This document shows positions 36,994 through 49,050 of a DNA stretch of 64,000 nucleotides, piece after piece. The stretch covers positions 1,447,796 to 1,511,795 of the forward strand of contig VYZB01000211.1 in the NCBI GenBank assembly GCA_013397455.1, given 5' to 3'. Source of the DNA: Crotophaga sulcirostris (taxonomy: Eukaryota > Chordata > Aves > Cuculiformes > Crotophagidae). The position numbers and the translations under genes are program-made. The notes under the pieces were generated by a model. The model made no database searches. It was not told the origin of the DNA and saw only the letters and a program-made list of their open reading frames with translations. Every line of letters starts with the position of its first letter. Position 1 is the stretch's first letter.

Positions 36994-37934
36994 CTGTCAA
37001 GAGCAAGAGGGAATGTAAGAAAAAGACATTTTCATTCCTCAGTTTGAAATGAAATAATACAGTAGTCTTTCAAATCAGAAAAAAAAAACAACCCATACAC
37101 AATAGCAATCAGTCCTCCCATTTTTAAAAAACTGATTTTGTACACAGGCTTTATGATCTGTGTCCCCCTAAAACAATAACAGAAGTGGCAAAAGGCAGTT
37201 TATTTGTGCAGAAGTCTGTGTTCCCCTGGCTAAATTTATTTTCTGAAAGAAGCAAGGTTGTTGCTAACCCAAGTCAGATGAAATGTCCAGATAGCGTTAA
37301 ACTCTGTAATACTGGCACATCTAGGTCATTACAAAAGTCCCTGGAGATGGTGATCTAATTGGTTGTGATCCCTAGTGAAATACAAAAGTCTCAACTCAAG
37401 GTATGTAAAGATGAAGTGTAAATCTGTACCACCAAATGGGCTATATGTTAACAAAGAACAGGAGGGACTGCACTCAGAATAACACTATTCTCACCACTAA
37501 AATAAAAATCTTTTTAGTACAGTAAAAGTATACATGGAAATGTAGACATCCTCAAGGTAAACATGTACAGAAGGTGTTATTACTTTGTACAGACACTTCT
37601 AAGTACCTCTGATCTCTTGGGATTTGGTTACATCCGATTAGTCACACCCAGAGAATCACCATAAATAACACAAGGATTTTTTGTCTATTGCAGACACCTT
37701 GCAAACTACTTTTTTTTTAATATTAGAATTTTATCATACATTATTAATATTGTTTTAGCTAAAAGGATCACATTCATTAAATATATATATACACATACAT
37801 ATACATACACTCTAACTGGTAACGGTCAGACAGAACGTTTAACTTCTGTACTGAGTCATGGAAATACAGTGTCTGAAAAATATATTAAGAAATCCATTAT
37901 CGTAAACATTCATCTATAAGGAGCAATTAGGTAA
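36994..37934. other. Intron sequence with a short TA/CATA simple repeat
   Basis: A TA run followed by imperfect CATA units lies at about 37780-37812. Nothing else recognised. Confidence 0.5.
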
Positions 37935-38133
37935 TCTACTTTTTCCTGTGAAGGTGGTGAGGCACCATAACAGGTTACCCAGAGCAGTCATGGATGCCCC
38001 ATCCCTGGAGGTGCTCAAGGCCAGGTTGGATGGGGCACTGAGCAACCTGATCCAGTGAAAGGTGTCCCTGCCCATGGAACTGGATGATTTTTAAGGTCCC
38101 TTCCAACCCAAATCATTCTACGATTCTATGATT
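37935..38133 (+). mobile_element. CR1 LINE 3' fragment
   Basis: Plus-strand CR1 3' end from ctttttcctgtgaaggtggt to attctacgattctatgatt, with an internal deletion after tgcccatgg. Confidence 0.94.
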
Positions 38134-39000
38134 AAAATTACCTTCCCTTAACGCTGCACTCATGTAAGAAAACAATTCTGCTAAAAGCAGTTAACAAACA
38201 TCAGTACTCAATTGTGAAAGACAAGGGCAGAGTAACAGGAATGGAAAGGTAACAGCAGGAAGGGAACCAGAAATAAAAACACTCAACCACCACTGAAAAG
38301 TAAAGAAGGGAAATGAATACATGTTTACTGCAACTCAACCTACTGCATTTGCATTTTTCTGCTTCTTAGAAATGGAAAAGGAGGAGTATTAGTGAATGTG
38401 AAGACCAACTAGCTTTCTGCCACCACAGAAGAATTCATCAAGTCCTAGAGTGTAAAACTGGGGTTACACACACTATCTCTTTAAAGAGACTAAACGACTC
38501 TGTAACACTGGTAATGGAAAAGTATCCTTTATTTTGCTCTATTAATTTCTCTATTTAAGTTTAATATTTTTAAAATGAGCAACTGACTTCTAATTTGTGA
38601 CTGTGCTCGCCTATTGACTTTAAAGCAGGTGTATCTGTGAATTTTTGCTTGCTTGCTCACACTCCAGTGCCCTAGCATTGCCATTTTTAGCTATTCCTTC
38701 CTGCGTGAACAAGCTCAAGCGTTGGGTTTTCTTTCACACGCAGACAGGAAGCCCTGACACCAAAGCTGCATATGGTTCAAGGGAGAGGTACAAAGAGCAG
38801 CACGAACACTACATTTTTCATAATAATTTATATTTAAAAAAAAAAATAGGATATAATAGATATACAGTCTAGAGAGAAAGAGTTAAATTTGCTATCTAGA
38901 GTAAAGCAAAGAGGACATAATGGCAAAGAAGGAGACTTCTCAGCATATGGTGGAATAAGAGGAGGACAGGACAAAGCATCAGTAAAAGGAAGCAAAATAC
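38134..39000. other. Intron sequence
   Basis: No repeat or exon recognised. The long pyrimidine-rich minus-strand frame at 38834-38999 may be intron beside the 39054 exon. Confidence 0.45.
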
Positions 39001-39054
39001 CATGACCTTCAAAAGCCAGAACTGCCTCTCGTAAATATCCCCCATGCAAGTTTC
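39001..39054 (-). CDS. Candidate coding exon (17 codons)
   Basis: Acceptor cttcctcctctgtatgtcacataag with a good pyrimidine tract, donor GTCATG|GTATTT. It takes two bases and leaves one. It reads NLHGGYLREAVLAFEGH, a helical TPR-like pattern. The split first codon fits the exon at 39620-39528 exactly. The frame remains open past the donor, so the 3' boundary is less sure. Confidence 0.52.
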
Positions 39055-39527
39055 CTTATGTGACATACAGAGGAGGAAGGTCTGTGAAAATACGAGCTGA
39101 AGAAGCACCTTGTAGATGGTAAAGAGAAACAGAGTGACTGTTCTTCAACCATTAAGACTGTGGCAATACAGTTTTTTGAGAGTACAGGAAGATGCCACTC
39201 CAGTGGCACAAATTTTTAAGACTCAGAATGTAGGGAGAAAATGCTGAACTAAGGGAGCTTCACACAAGTTTTAGCATTCTTACAAGTGGGAAAAAAACCC
39301 CCTCCGAGTTCTATTTCCCCTCTGTGCTGTTCAAAAGTAAATGCAATTGTTCTTCAGAATTCCTGGTTGTGAATACGCACACGTGTGTATGTGTGTATTT
39401 AGATGTATTTGATAACACATCTCTAAACCTTTGATTTGTTCATGGCATTCTGAAGAGGTAATAAACCCAGCAGCTTCATATTTAAGTGCTACACCACAGA
39501 AATACAGTTTACATCGATAATTCTTAC

Positions 39528-39620
39528 TGTTCAGGGATGTTCCAGCTTTCCCACAATACAAAGTGTATTTTAAAAACACAGTTCCTGTGTCACAGCTTTT
39601 CTGTTCTTCCCATGTGATGC
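39528..39620 (-). CDS. Candidate coding exon (30 codons)
   Basis: Donor CTGAACA|GTAAGA is good and the acceptor gctgttgttactctaatag is fair. 93 bases reading ITWEEQKSCDTGTVFLKY and TLYCGKAGTSLN. Phase agrees with the following exon (one base carried over). Confidence 0.57.
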
Positions 39621-39874
39621 CTATTAGAGTAACAACAGCTATAGCCATGGTTTATACAGACACCAGAAAAGTCACAATATTTTGTCAGCTGAAAAGAAAG
39701 ACCCACATCAGTTTTGTGCCAAATCATGTCCCATCATTAGCACACAGCATTAGACAGCATCTAGGGACCTTCAGTAGCTTGGATCATCCACTCTGTGAAA
39801 GATTCTGCAAACTTTCAGGAAGTGAAAAGTGAAGTAGTAACTACAGGAATGATGTGGATCCATTATAGCAAGTC

Positions 39875-39938
39875 CAAAGGAGGTGATCAGAGCCCTGGAG
39901 CACCTCCCACATCGGGTCAGGCTGGGAGAGTTGGGGAT
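39875..39938 (+). mobile_element. CR1 LINE fragment before chimeric unit Y, copy C
   Basis: Plus-strand CR1 piece: gtgatcagagccctggagca, then gtcaggctgggagagttggg. It stops where unit Y begins. The last bases, gagagttgggg, resemble the gagagctgggc that restarts CR1 after Y. Confidence 0.85.
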
Positions 39939-40222
39939 GTGCTTCCAAGTGTGCTTGGTAAAAGGACCAGCCCCAAAAAGAAAAGTTCAGGTCAGGTCTT
40001 AGCAAGTAGGTGGCCCTTGCACAAGCACCAAATACCACCACGAAGAGTACCAGATTACACTTTGCAACATACTTTTCCCACTTGCAGGATTAATACTTAA
40101 ATAATAGTATTTGTTTAATGGCTACAGCAACAATAAACACTGGTTTCCTACAGATATATTGATTTAATCACCTTACTCAAAGGGACAACATCCTATAAGC
40201 TGCCTATAATATCTACATGACG
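39939..40222 (+). repeat. Non-CR1 head of chimeric unit Y, copy C
   Basis: About 284 bp that recurs at 50742-51022 with an estimated 90% or more identity and the same junction to CR1. Shared stretches include tgtgcttggtaaaaggacca, gtaccagattacactttgc and cctacagatatattgattta. It has no CR1 similarity and no long open frame. Confidence 0.87.
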
Positions 40223-40613
40223 GAGAGAGCTGGGCTTGTTTAGCCTACAGAAGAGAAGGCTTAGGGGAGACCTTATAGCAGCCTTCAAGTACTTAAAGGA
40301 GGCCTACAGGAAAGTTGGGGGAGAGCTTTCTATCAGGAAGTGCAGGGATAGGATGAAGCAGAACAGTTTTAAGGTGAAGGACAGGAGATTTAGATTAGAT
40401 ACTAGGAAGAATTTTTTTCCTGTGAGGGTGGGGAGGCACTGGCACAGTTTGTCCAGAGAAGTCATGGATGTCCCATTCCTGGAGGTGTTCAAGGCCAGGT
40501 TGGACGAAGTTTTGAGCAACCTGACCCAGTGAAAGTTGTTTCTATCCACGGCAATGGAACCAGATGGACTTTAAGGTCCCTTCTAACCCAAACCATTCTA
40601 TGATTCTGTGATC
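40223..40613 (+). mobile_element. CR1 LINE tail of chimeric unit Y, copy C
   Basis: Starts at gagagagctgggcttgttta directly after Y and runs through the ORF2 C-terminus to accattctatgattctgtga. The 40236-40532 frame is the CR1 ORF2 C-terminal domain ([19 protein letters not shown]) and not a host gene. Confidence 0.95.
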
Positions 40614-41130
40614 CTCCACCAGTTGTTTTTTGGTTGTTTTTTTTTCTTCTACACACACATGGTATGTTTATGTCAGCACTTTATAATCCATCTGAGATAT
40701 AAAATATCTTCCAAAAGGAAATTTCAAGTTTCAGATTTTTTATGTACAAACTAAGAATATGAATCACATGATGAAACAGAAGGAGGAACAGATTTCTGTA
40801 GTTCCCTATCATCTGTGAGCAAAGCACCAGAATGCATACATGACATTAATCACCCAGGACTCCACAGATTGCATCAGCAGAATTGCATATGGAATCCACA
40901 ATTATTATTATACTTTGATGCTAAAGTTAGACTAGGGTCAGTACTGAGGGCTCAGAGGACATGTGTAGTTAAACTGGTGCAACCTCAGATGATAACGTTT
41001 CTTCCTTTTAGAAAAACAATGCAGTGTCCAGGTTGTGTCTCAGTTCCAAATCACTTAAGGCCACACTGAAACAGTGGTTTCCAGCAACATTTGTAATATT
41101 TTTTTCGCAATGTTGTAAGTGATTTCATAC

Positions 41131-41249
41131 AAAAGCAGAGAGAAGGAACACAAAGCAGACTGTGGAAAATTCTGCCTGCATTTCAACCATAAATCATTGA
41201 AGTCACGCTTGGTTTCAGGCCATGGGACATATCTATCCTTGGGAAATAG
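41131..41249 (-). CDS. Candidate coding exon (39 codons)
   Basis: Very strong acceptor (gcttcctcgctctcttccag). The frame starting at the exon boundary stays open for 64 codons, reading LFPKDRYVPWPETKRDFNDL, WLKCRQNFPQSALCSFSLL, and the donor TTTT|GTATGA at 41130 is plausible. It has no ATG near its start. A second frame (YFPRIDMSHGLKPSVTS) is open for 21 codons and would fit the phases of the 43126 and 39620 exons through a donor ATG|GTTGAA. The reading is therefore undecided. Confidence 0.58.
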
Positions 41250-41616
41250 CTGGAAGAGAGCGAGGAAGCTCTGCCTTCCTCTGGCTCACTATGTGCACAG
41301 TGGCTCTGGGCATCTCTCCAGAGCCACCACCACCTTCAGCAATCGATGGCACGAACTACACCATCAGGCACCCACAGCAAAAGCCCAAGGGCAAAAGCCC
41401 AATACCTTCCTCTCTGTACTGTATCACTTGGGGAATACTAGGCATTCCACATTTTTCTGAAGGTAAGCAACAACTGAGCAACCAGTAATGGCACTCAGTA
41501 AGTAATAATTAAACAAACAATCAAACAAACAATGGTTTGAACCAAATATCTAGCTCTTTGCCCCATAACCATCTTTGCACTGTAGCTGTAATTTCAAAGA
41601 GAAACACCACATTATT

Positions 41617-41977
41617 ACCTGGAGCCCTGCGTTCAATTCAGGAGTCCTCAACACAGGGAGGACGTGCAACTGTTAGAGTGAGTCCAGAGAAAGCCTCAAA
41701 GATGATCAGAGGGCTGGAGCACCTCCCATATGAGGACAGGCCAAGGGAGTTGGGCTTCTTCAGTCTGGAGAAGAGAAGGCTCCAGAGAGACCTTACAGCA
41801 ACCTCCCTGTACTTAAAGGGGGCCTACAGGAAAGATGGAGAGGGGCTCTTTATCAGGGAGTGTAGGGATAGGACAAGGTGGAACTGCTTTAAGATGAAAG
41901 AGGGGAGATTTAGATTAGATATTGGGAAGAAATTTTATTAACATGAGAGTGGTGAGGCACTGGCACAGGTTGCCCAC
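41617..41977 (+). mobile_element. CR1 LINE fragment interrupted by unit X, copy B
   Basis: Plus-strand CR1 from acctggagccctgcgttcaa through the ORF2 C-terminus (frame 41537-41941 includes [15 protein letters not shown]) to ggcacaggttgccca. There it breaks into the non-CR1 head X. Confidence 0.94.
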
Positions 41978-42192
41978 AACAGAACTCAACACAGTTACTT
42001 CCCATCTCCGTTGCCCTCCTCAAGAGGAGGGGAGGGCATGTTATGACTGCCTGCTCAGTCTTTTCTGTTTAAAGCTCTGAACCCAGAGCCTGCACTGGTA
42101 TGAGCGCGCTGGATAGAAAGCATGAAAAAGCTCAGAAGACACAGTTGGCCCTGCTGTCACCAGCGCTGCCACACTGGTCTTCAGGAAACTGA
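41978..42192 (+). repeat. Non-CR1 head of chimeric unit X, copy B
   Basis: Starts aacagaactcaacacagtta, the same outer boundary as copy A (reverse strand at 35955), and ends at a CR1 tail just as copy A does. Copy A and copy B lie about 6 kb apart in opposite orientation, and their outer flanks differ. Confidence 0.87.
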
Positions 42193-42426
42193 TGTAGATT
42201 AGGTATTAGGACGAAATTGTTTCCTGTGAGGGTGGTGAGGCATTGGAACAGGTTGCCCAGAGAAGTCATGGATGCCCCATCCCTGGAGATGTTCAAGGTC
42301 AGGTTGGATGAGGCTTTGGATTCAGTGGGAGGTGTCCCTGCCCATGGCAGGGGGTTTGGAACTGGATAATCTTTAAGGTGCCTTGCAACCCAAACCATTC
42401 TATGGCTTCTATGATTCTATGATTTT
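42193..42426 (+). mobile_element. CR1 LINE tail of chimeric unit X, copy B
   Basis: CR1 resumes at gtagattaggtattagga and runs to tctatgattctatgatt. It repeats CR1 blocks already present in the fragment at 41617-41977, so it is a second element and not the end of the first. Confidence 0.94.
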
Positions 42427-43057
42427 AAAATGATCAAGTCACACACTAAAGAGAACATACAGCTCTGGAGAGAACCAAGCAAACCAGCACTAACCACAAA
42501 AGCAAAGCATCCTCTTTCTCAAAATACAGTCACAAGACTTGGATGTTTTAACTTTTAACCCACATTCTCCAGGGGAGTGATGGAAGGAAGGAGGACAAAT
42601 ACATGTTGCCTAAGAAGGCTTAACAATCCAGATTGTTGAATCCACACTGTTGTTGGTAAAACACAAAGCCAGTTTCACCCTCATGGGTTTTGAAGCAGGA
42701 AACACAGGGGACTTAAGTTAATTATTATACTGACAAGTCATAGAAGTATTAAGAGAAGTATGGTAAGCTCAGTTTTACATCTTTCACTGAAAATAAGAGG
42801 AAAAACCACAGACTTATGACATTTTTCATTATGACTACACAGTATAAATATAGCCTGAGGCAGGAAAAACCACCATGTTGGTCTAACTCAAATTTTTGAT
42901 ACCATAAATTTGTGGCTAATTCTTCAGGATAAAGTGTTGGGAATGCTACAGACCTAGTGTTTACTTTTTCCATAGTAATGGACTATGCAAGGTGCCTGGA
43001 ACATCCATTTAGGAAGAGAGCATAGGTTGTTTCAGAGCCTAGAAAAAGTTTACTCAC
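42427..43057. other. Intron sequence
   Basis: An excellent minus-strand acceptor (tttcctcttattttcag) lies at about 42793, but all frames after it close quickly without a donor, except an improbable 8-base microexon. Not called. Confidence 0.4.
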
Positions 43058-43126
43058 TGCCTCCAAGCATCAAGTCCCAAATTAAAATCACCGTTGTCAT
43101 TCAATTCACGCAAAAATAGGTTTTGA
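43058..43126 (-). CDS. Internal coding exon (22 codons)
   Basis: Donor GAGGCA|GTGAGTAA is near consensus and the acceptor is gttaactactacag. 69 bases; it takes one base and leaves two. It reads QNLFLRELNDNGDFNLGLD then AWR, strongly protein-like. The first split codon is completed in phase by the exon at 47288-47225. Confidence 0.74.
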
Positions 43127-46100
43127 CTGTAGTAGTTAACACTTTCTAGATCTTGACATAGACTAAGATGTATTTAGTAGATAAAAGCAGTACTTTAGAA
43201 AAATATGTGTGGTTTAATTATTTATTTTACTTCTTACATTCCTTAATTTATACTTACTTTTATACTCTATTTCTTTTTATCAAGTTAAAAATCAAAGCAC
43301 ATCAAGGAGTGCCATGTCTTTCTAAGGACCCAGCACAAGTTGTCCCCCAACTGTAGTCCTGTTTCTCATACTGTACCACCCAGGAAACCCTTCATTCACC
43401 CAGTCACAGCTTCCTCAGCTATAAAGCAGAGCAGCAACTCTACTAGGAGGAGACCACCACGTTTCTTGGTGGAGGGCAGTTAGTCAAAACAGACAAACCC
43501 ACCCAAAAGCGTGGTGCCACCAGCTCTTTCCTCCCTCTTCCCTGCTCTTGATTCACCTCATTGACTCTTGGTTCATAAGAGGTTCACCACCTCTGATGTT
43601 CATCTCAATTCCTCAGAAAACTAAGGTCACCAAATGGGCAAAACTACAAATGACTTTTAAAAATAATTAATTTGCAGCTTGGTTAGTGAACTGAATCAGC
43701 TTACCCAGGGGCCAAATCAGTAGTGGGACCAGCATATGGAGGACAGTACAAAAAGAAGGAGAAGGAGAGATGGAAACCACTGCTTCTGGCACAGTGAGGT
43801 GCAGGGTTTGCTAGGTCTATCTCATCAAAAACATATCTGGAGGTCAAATGGGACATGTCAACTGCTGACTGTTACTACAGAACTGGAACTTCCCAGAATT
43901 TCTGCCTTCTTCAATAACAGCACAAATTTTACACAGCATTGTTAAAGAACATAACACTTCTGCTTGGTGTATCAAGATAGAGAGGTGACAGGAATTCATC
44001 AACAAGAGCTGATAGGATCAAGTTCTGTGACTCTGCAATCATTTCATTTTTCCTGTAATTCTGGAATTGTCTCAGGACTCATTTGCTGTTGACAGAGCTA
44101 TACATTTTCTCATTAAACTTCAGTGGGATCAATCCTTAATGTAATTGCTATCCCGAAACAGAGAGCAAAACATAAAGAGAACTCTCTATAAAAAGATGAA
44201 GAGTCCACAGGAGTATTCTTATTTCTCAACACTCTTTCTCTTAACGTTACAGAAATGCTTCAAAAGAAAATTAAATTAACCCATGAGTGCTACTTAACTG
44301 TCAGATATTATGCCAATGGGCACTTTAACAAAGACCAGACAGTCAGAAACAAGAAGTAGGATACACTGCAGTGGCTTTCAGTACTTTGCTTTCATACAAG
44401 TGAACATGTTAGAATCTTTACCTGCATGGTGTCTTAGAGTTGACAGTACAATAAGCATATTTAAAGTACTTATTTTTTTATAGAAGCAAAAGAAAATAAC
44501 TATGAAACCTCCAAGATTTGCTTGTAGGTCCAGCCAAAGAGAAGCATTCTGGACCCAGCTCCTAAGCCAATGAAGCACACGTTCCTACGCCCATATAGGA
44601 GTACTTTAGCATAGTCTCTAAAGATAATACTTTATTTAAAAAAGTGGTCCCTCACTGATAATTCAAAGCCACCACTATTACTGGGCTATACCTTAACTCT
44701 AGTCATATACAGAACATTGCCCTTCTTTTCTGGACAATGTGTCATTTCTATTATATAGCAGAATTCTTAACAATACAGCACAATGTAACATCTGTAGTTC
44801 TATTAACTGGTTTTCTACAGGTAGCAGTTAATTTATTCATGAAGTGACTTTGATTTTATTTTTGTTGAGATATCCTATACTAATTTTCTGCTCAGAACAC
44901 ATTTTTACAGATTACAATTTGCAACCCTTGAAGATACGGGCTTCCAAGTGGAAGGATGAACATATTTAACTTGCAGTGGTAAAAGAAATATGGTTTTCAC
45001 TTACTTATCAAAAACCCTTACTGTAAGAACACAAAAAGAAATGGACAGTCCAAGGTAGATCATTATCTACAATCGGTTCCATACAAGTCCTATCTTTATG
45101 ACTGCTCATTGCAATCTTTTTAAGGCCCTTTTACTGATAGTGCTTATCTGAGCTTTCATTTTAAAAGTGCTTTTTTTCCCTTAACATCTTGCAATGAAGT
45201 ACCCTTCAAACTAGAGAACAAACTGCTTGATTTTAACTTCGTCCCAATGATTTTCCACCACCATGTATCCATAAACACAACTACCTTCTAATATCAGAAC
45301 CACAAAGAAAAATATACCATAAACTCCAATATTTAGAAGGGATAACTACTCAGTTTGTGGAAGCCAAGCATTATTAGCATCTACAAACAGACCTGAAAAT
45401 CAGATCCAGTACACAGCAGTTTCCGCACATTCCCCACCGCAGCTCCAAGCCCACAGGCACCTGGTTCTAAAGCTCCAGCACCCAGAAGCCCATGATAGGG
45501 ACTCCGTGCATGAGAAAAGAGAGGCAATTCACAGTGGGATCAAAGCCTTCACCCTCACTTTTAAAAGCTAATTAGCAAACTGCTAGTCCACCAAAAAAAA
45601 GCTGATCTTAAACCCAAAGCGTCTGCATGAAGTACCAGATCTGCAGCTCTTGCACCCAAAGAAGAAGAAACATAATTTTCCTGAGAAGAGCTGACAGTGT
45701 TTCACTCTTCTTGGCTATAAGGAAGCAGCAGCAACAGGGGGTCAGCACCACTCTCCACACCAGTCAAGAGTCACAGAGAGGACTAAGCTCTTCCTCCCAG
45801 CCCAAATCCATGTTCAGCTTCTCCCAACCACAAACAAGACATTTGCTCTCCAGAAGGCAGTGAGAAGCAAGAGATGGCACAACCAGTCATGTACCGAGGC
45901 TGTTCCCACCTTCCCAGAGCTGTTTTATGCATCTGGATACTCCCTGAAGAAAGTCACTCAAGTTCCTTGTTCAGGTCCACTCCCATGCGTGCCTTGCGTG
46001 AGCATCATTCACAGACATCAGATGGCCTTGCCCTTCTCTGCAATTAAACTAGATCCTTCTCCAGAGCACCTAAAACAGCTGCTGAGGCAGTAATTCCAGA

Positions 46101-46129
46101 CATACAGAAGAATGCACTGATTTTCAGTA
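43127..46129. other. Intron sequence
   Basis: Three kilobases of A+T-rich unique sequence with no recognised repeat or exon. Confidence 0.45.
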
Positions 46130-46528
46130 GGATTCAGCAAGGCCAAGGGAAAGGTCCTGCATCTGGATTGGGGCAATCCCAAGCACAAATACAGGCTGGA
46201 TGGAGAACAGATTGAGAGCAATCCTGCTGAGAAGGACTTGGGGGTGCCAGTGGATGAGAAGCCCAACATGAACTGGTAAAATTTGCACATGCAGCCCACA
46301 AAGCCAACCATATCTTGGGCTGCATCCAAAGAAGTGTGACCAGCAGGCCGAGGGAGGTAATTCTGCCCTCTACCCTACTCTTGTGAGACCTCACCTGGAG
46401 TTCTGCATTCAGTTTTGGAGTCCTCAGCACAGGAAGGACATGGATCTGTTAGACTGAGTCCAGAGGAGGCTATGAAGAGGATCAGAGAGCTAGAGGACAG
46501 CCCGAGAGAGTTGGGCTTGTTTAGTAAA
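46130..46528 (+). mobile_element. CR1 LINE ORF2 fragment without 3' end
   Basis: Plus-strand CR1 covering the region after the catalytic reverse transcriptase motif (aaggtcctgcatctggattg, gagaaggacttgggggtgcc) to the block gagagttgggcttgtttag. It is unusual here in lacking the 3' tail. Confidence 0.9.
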
Positions 46529-47224
46529 CTGCTCTTGCAAAGAAATTAACTAATCCAAGTTAGGACTGACTTAGTTCTCCCACCCACCTTTACAGAACCC
46601 ATAAGTTATTAAGTGGGTGTGGGTCCATCTCCCAACACACTTTTGCACTGGCATAGCTGGAGTCATACACAGCAGAGAAATTCATACCCAATTAAGTAAA
46701 AAACAATATACACTAGAAAAAATAATTCCTATAGATGGAAGAGAGCGATAAAAGATAAGTAGTTTTGCAGATCACTCATGAACTTGGCAGCGTCTTCCTA
46801 ATGATCACATCTGCTTGCTCTCTTAAGATGCCACAGAACCAAGACCTAGCAAGTGCCTGTTTGTGGGCAAGCCCTCCACTTCTGTGGAGTTTTAATAAGG
46901 AAAGAGTCCTTGTGTTGGTAGTTTTGCCTACTACCTGCCAGGCTAAGTCTCCCCACAAAAAGATTTGCAAAGTAGCAAAGCTCTCACACAGCTAACGCTA
47001 GCAGACATGTGTTTGGCAACACGGAATCTAGCAACAGGAATTGGCCAAAAATACTGCTTTGGTTTTGGTTTTAACATAAAAAACCTGGCATTCTGCCCTG
47101 ACATTACAGCAGGCTGCACCAAGAGGAGACAAGAGGGTCCTATGCATCCCACCTGGGTCCCCTCACATCGTATTTACCAGATCTCATGCAAGTAGCACTG
47201 CAAAGTCAAATTCTGTATTTCTAC
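46529..47224. other. Intron sequence
   Basis: No repeat or exon recognised. Overlapping frames on both strands near 46776-47152 look like chance. Confidence 0.45.
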
Positions 47225-47288
47225 TTAAAATATTGGTCATGTTTTTGTGGGCCACTTTCACCATCAGGTAGCCAGATGGAATCACAGT
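47225..47288 (-). CDS. Candidate coding exon (20 codons)
   Basis: Strong acceptor (tgtttgtttcttttcaacag) and weak donor TTTTAA|GTAGAA. In the phase set by the preceding exon it reads CDSIWLPDGESGPQKHDQYF, hydrophilic and loop-like. Another frame stays open longer (TVIPSGYLMVKVAHKN) but would break phase. Phase fits on both sides. Confidence 0.6.
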
Positions 47289-48013
47289 CTGTTGAAAAGA
47301 AACAAACACAGATCAATAACCACAGTCTGATTCCTGTGCTTTAAATATTGTCGAAACATGCAGGAGGAAAAGGCTTGTGGACTTCACAGTAAAAGCTCAA
47401 TGCACTCTCATATGGGGAACTAGCATCCACAGGAGCTAACTACAGAGGGAGAAGTATCTGCAAGCAGACAAGACAAGTAAATAAATAAGGATGGGGAGCA
47501 TTTCACATTCTTTCAGCCATTTATATTTAATGATCTCTATATGACACAGTCTACAGTTCTCCAATAACAGAGCCGTGCAACGTGTGAATGAGAACAGGAA
47601 AGCATGAACTCAGAAATCAAACCCCAACTCCTTCAGCTTTAAATTGAAAATAACAATCCTTTCCCTATTGATTCTTTCTCCTCTTTCATTTGTGAAAAAT
47701 TGATTTTTCTTGCCTGTGTTTGCTGAAGTGTCCACACCTGCAGTTCACTGCTTTCTTTAATCTCTGTATTTGCTCCTCCATACATCCAAGTAAGCCATGT
47801 CAAATAAGCACCTGGGAGCCCGTGTCCCACACTCACCAGTGCTCTTATCGAGTCTCAGAAATCCAATCCCTCCGGTTTTATGACCAATGAATGAGGAGGC
47901 TGCTCCTACCTTCCCAGAGTATGCTCAAAGGCCATTCTGGTAGCCAGAGACCCTCAGGACAAAGCTTGCATCACACATTTTTGCAGAAGGCTGCTTCCAA
48001 GCAGCACTGACAC

Positions 48014-48135
48014 CTGAGGAAGATGCAACAGGAGCTCGTGCTACCCCAGCAGCTCCCAAGTAAGCAGCAGAATAACAACCCAAGGCTTGCTGCACCTGAA
48101 CGCCCTCCAGAAACCTAGAACAAAAATGGAAAACC
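48014..48135 (-). CDS. Candidate coding exon (40 codons)
   Basis: Very strong acceptor (attctctcttcttgcag). Donor TCCTCAG|GTGTCA. It reads VFHFCSRFLEGVQVQQALGC, YSAAYLGAAGVARAPVASSS, alanine-rich and helix-like. It takes one base and leaves one, fitting the exon at 47288. The frame stays open past the donor to a TGA, so a longer exon is possible. Confidence 0.6.
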
Positions 48136-48880
48136 CTGCAAGAAGAGAGAATTTTGGAGATTGAGATGAGAAGGCAGAAGAAAATACTCACACGATAAAA
48201 TCATGGCTAATGCCCATTTCTCCTGCTTTCTCAGTGATATATTTAACAAAGGAGCTGACACCACACTTTGCCAATCTACTCAGTTCCCCTGAACACAGCT
48301 GAAGTAGTTAGAAAAATGCCAGACAACTCCAGTCCTTCAAATCCCATGGCTATAAGACTTTAACACGCATTTAAAAATAAAAGTTTGAAAGTTTTCCAGT
48401 GAGAATGATTTGGGGATTAATTCGAATAGTAATTAAAAAAATAATAATGGAGGCTAAATCTGTGGTGCTTATGAAATACTAATATTTTAAAATGGAATCC
48501 CTCCTATGAAAAAAAAGAGCTCTTAATTCTCAAACCAGGCCAGCTTGTTTGGCAGTATTTATGTTGTGCGCACATGTGCGCTCTGAACACGTATGGCTTA
48601 TTTCATTTCTGATCTGAACTAGGACTTGCAGATGTGAAAGGCATTAATCCACTTTGGCAAACAAGCACTTTCACACTTAAAAAAAAAGGCACCTAGGATG
48701 CAAAAATAGCAATTTGCATGTAATTGGCAACTGAATTTTCAGGTAAATAGCCATGTTGCAATCTTATGTATTTAAAAACCTAGAATATATTCCTATTCCA
48801 GCATCCTTTTAGTATTAACTCTTTATGACTTGACTTAAATTACTTTAAGCTCTTCATTAAACACTATTTTAAGCCCTTCA
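48136..48880. other. Intron sequence
   Basis: Unique, A+T-rich sequence without recognised repeats or exons. Confidence 0.45.
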
Positions 48881-49050
48881 TTGCCCAGAGAAGTAGTGGA
48901 CGTCCCATCCCTGCAAGTGTTCAAGACCAGGTTGGATAAGGCTTTGAGCAACCTGATCCAGTGGAAAGTGCCCCTGCCTATGGCAGGGAATTGGAACTGG
49001 ATGATCTTTAGGGTCCCTTTCAACCCATACAGTTCTACGATTCCATGACT
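48881..49050 (+). mobile_element. CR1 LINE 3' fragment
   Basis: Plus-strand CR1 3' end from cattgcccagagaagtagtg to agttctacgattccatgac. Confidence 0.94.

Noticed and set aside
40236..41941. Plus-strand frames with conserved-looking LEKRRL and RLDIRK blocks
   Set aside because: These are the CR1 ORF2 C-terminal domain in separate CR1 copies and not host genes.
42786..42793. 8-base microexon after the strong acceptor at 42793
   Set aside because: It would join the neighbouring exons in phase, but an 8-base exon on sequence evidence alone is not credible.
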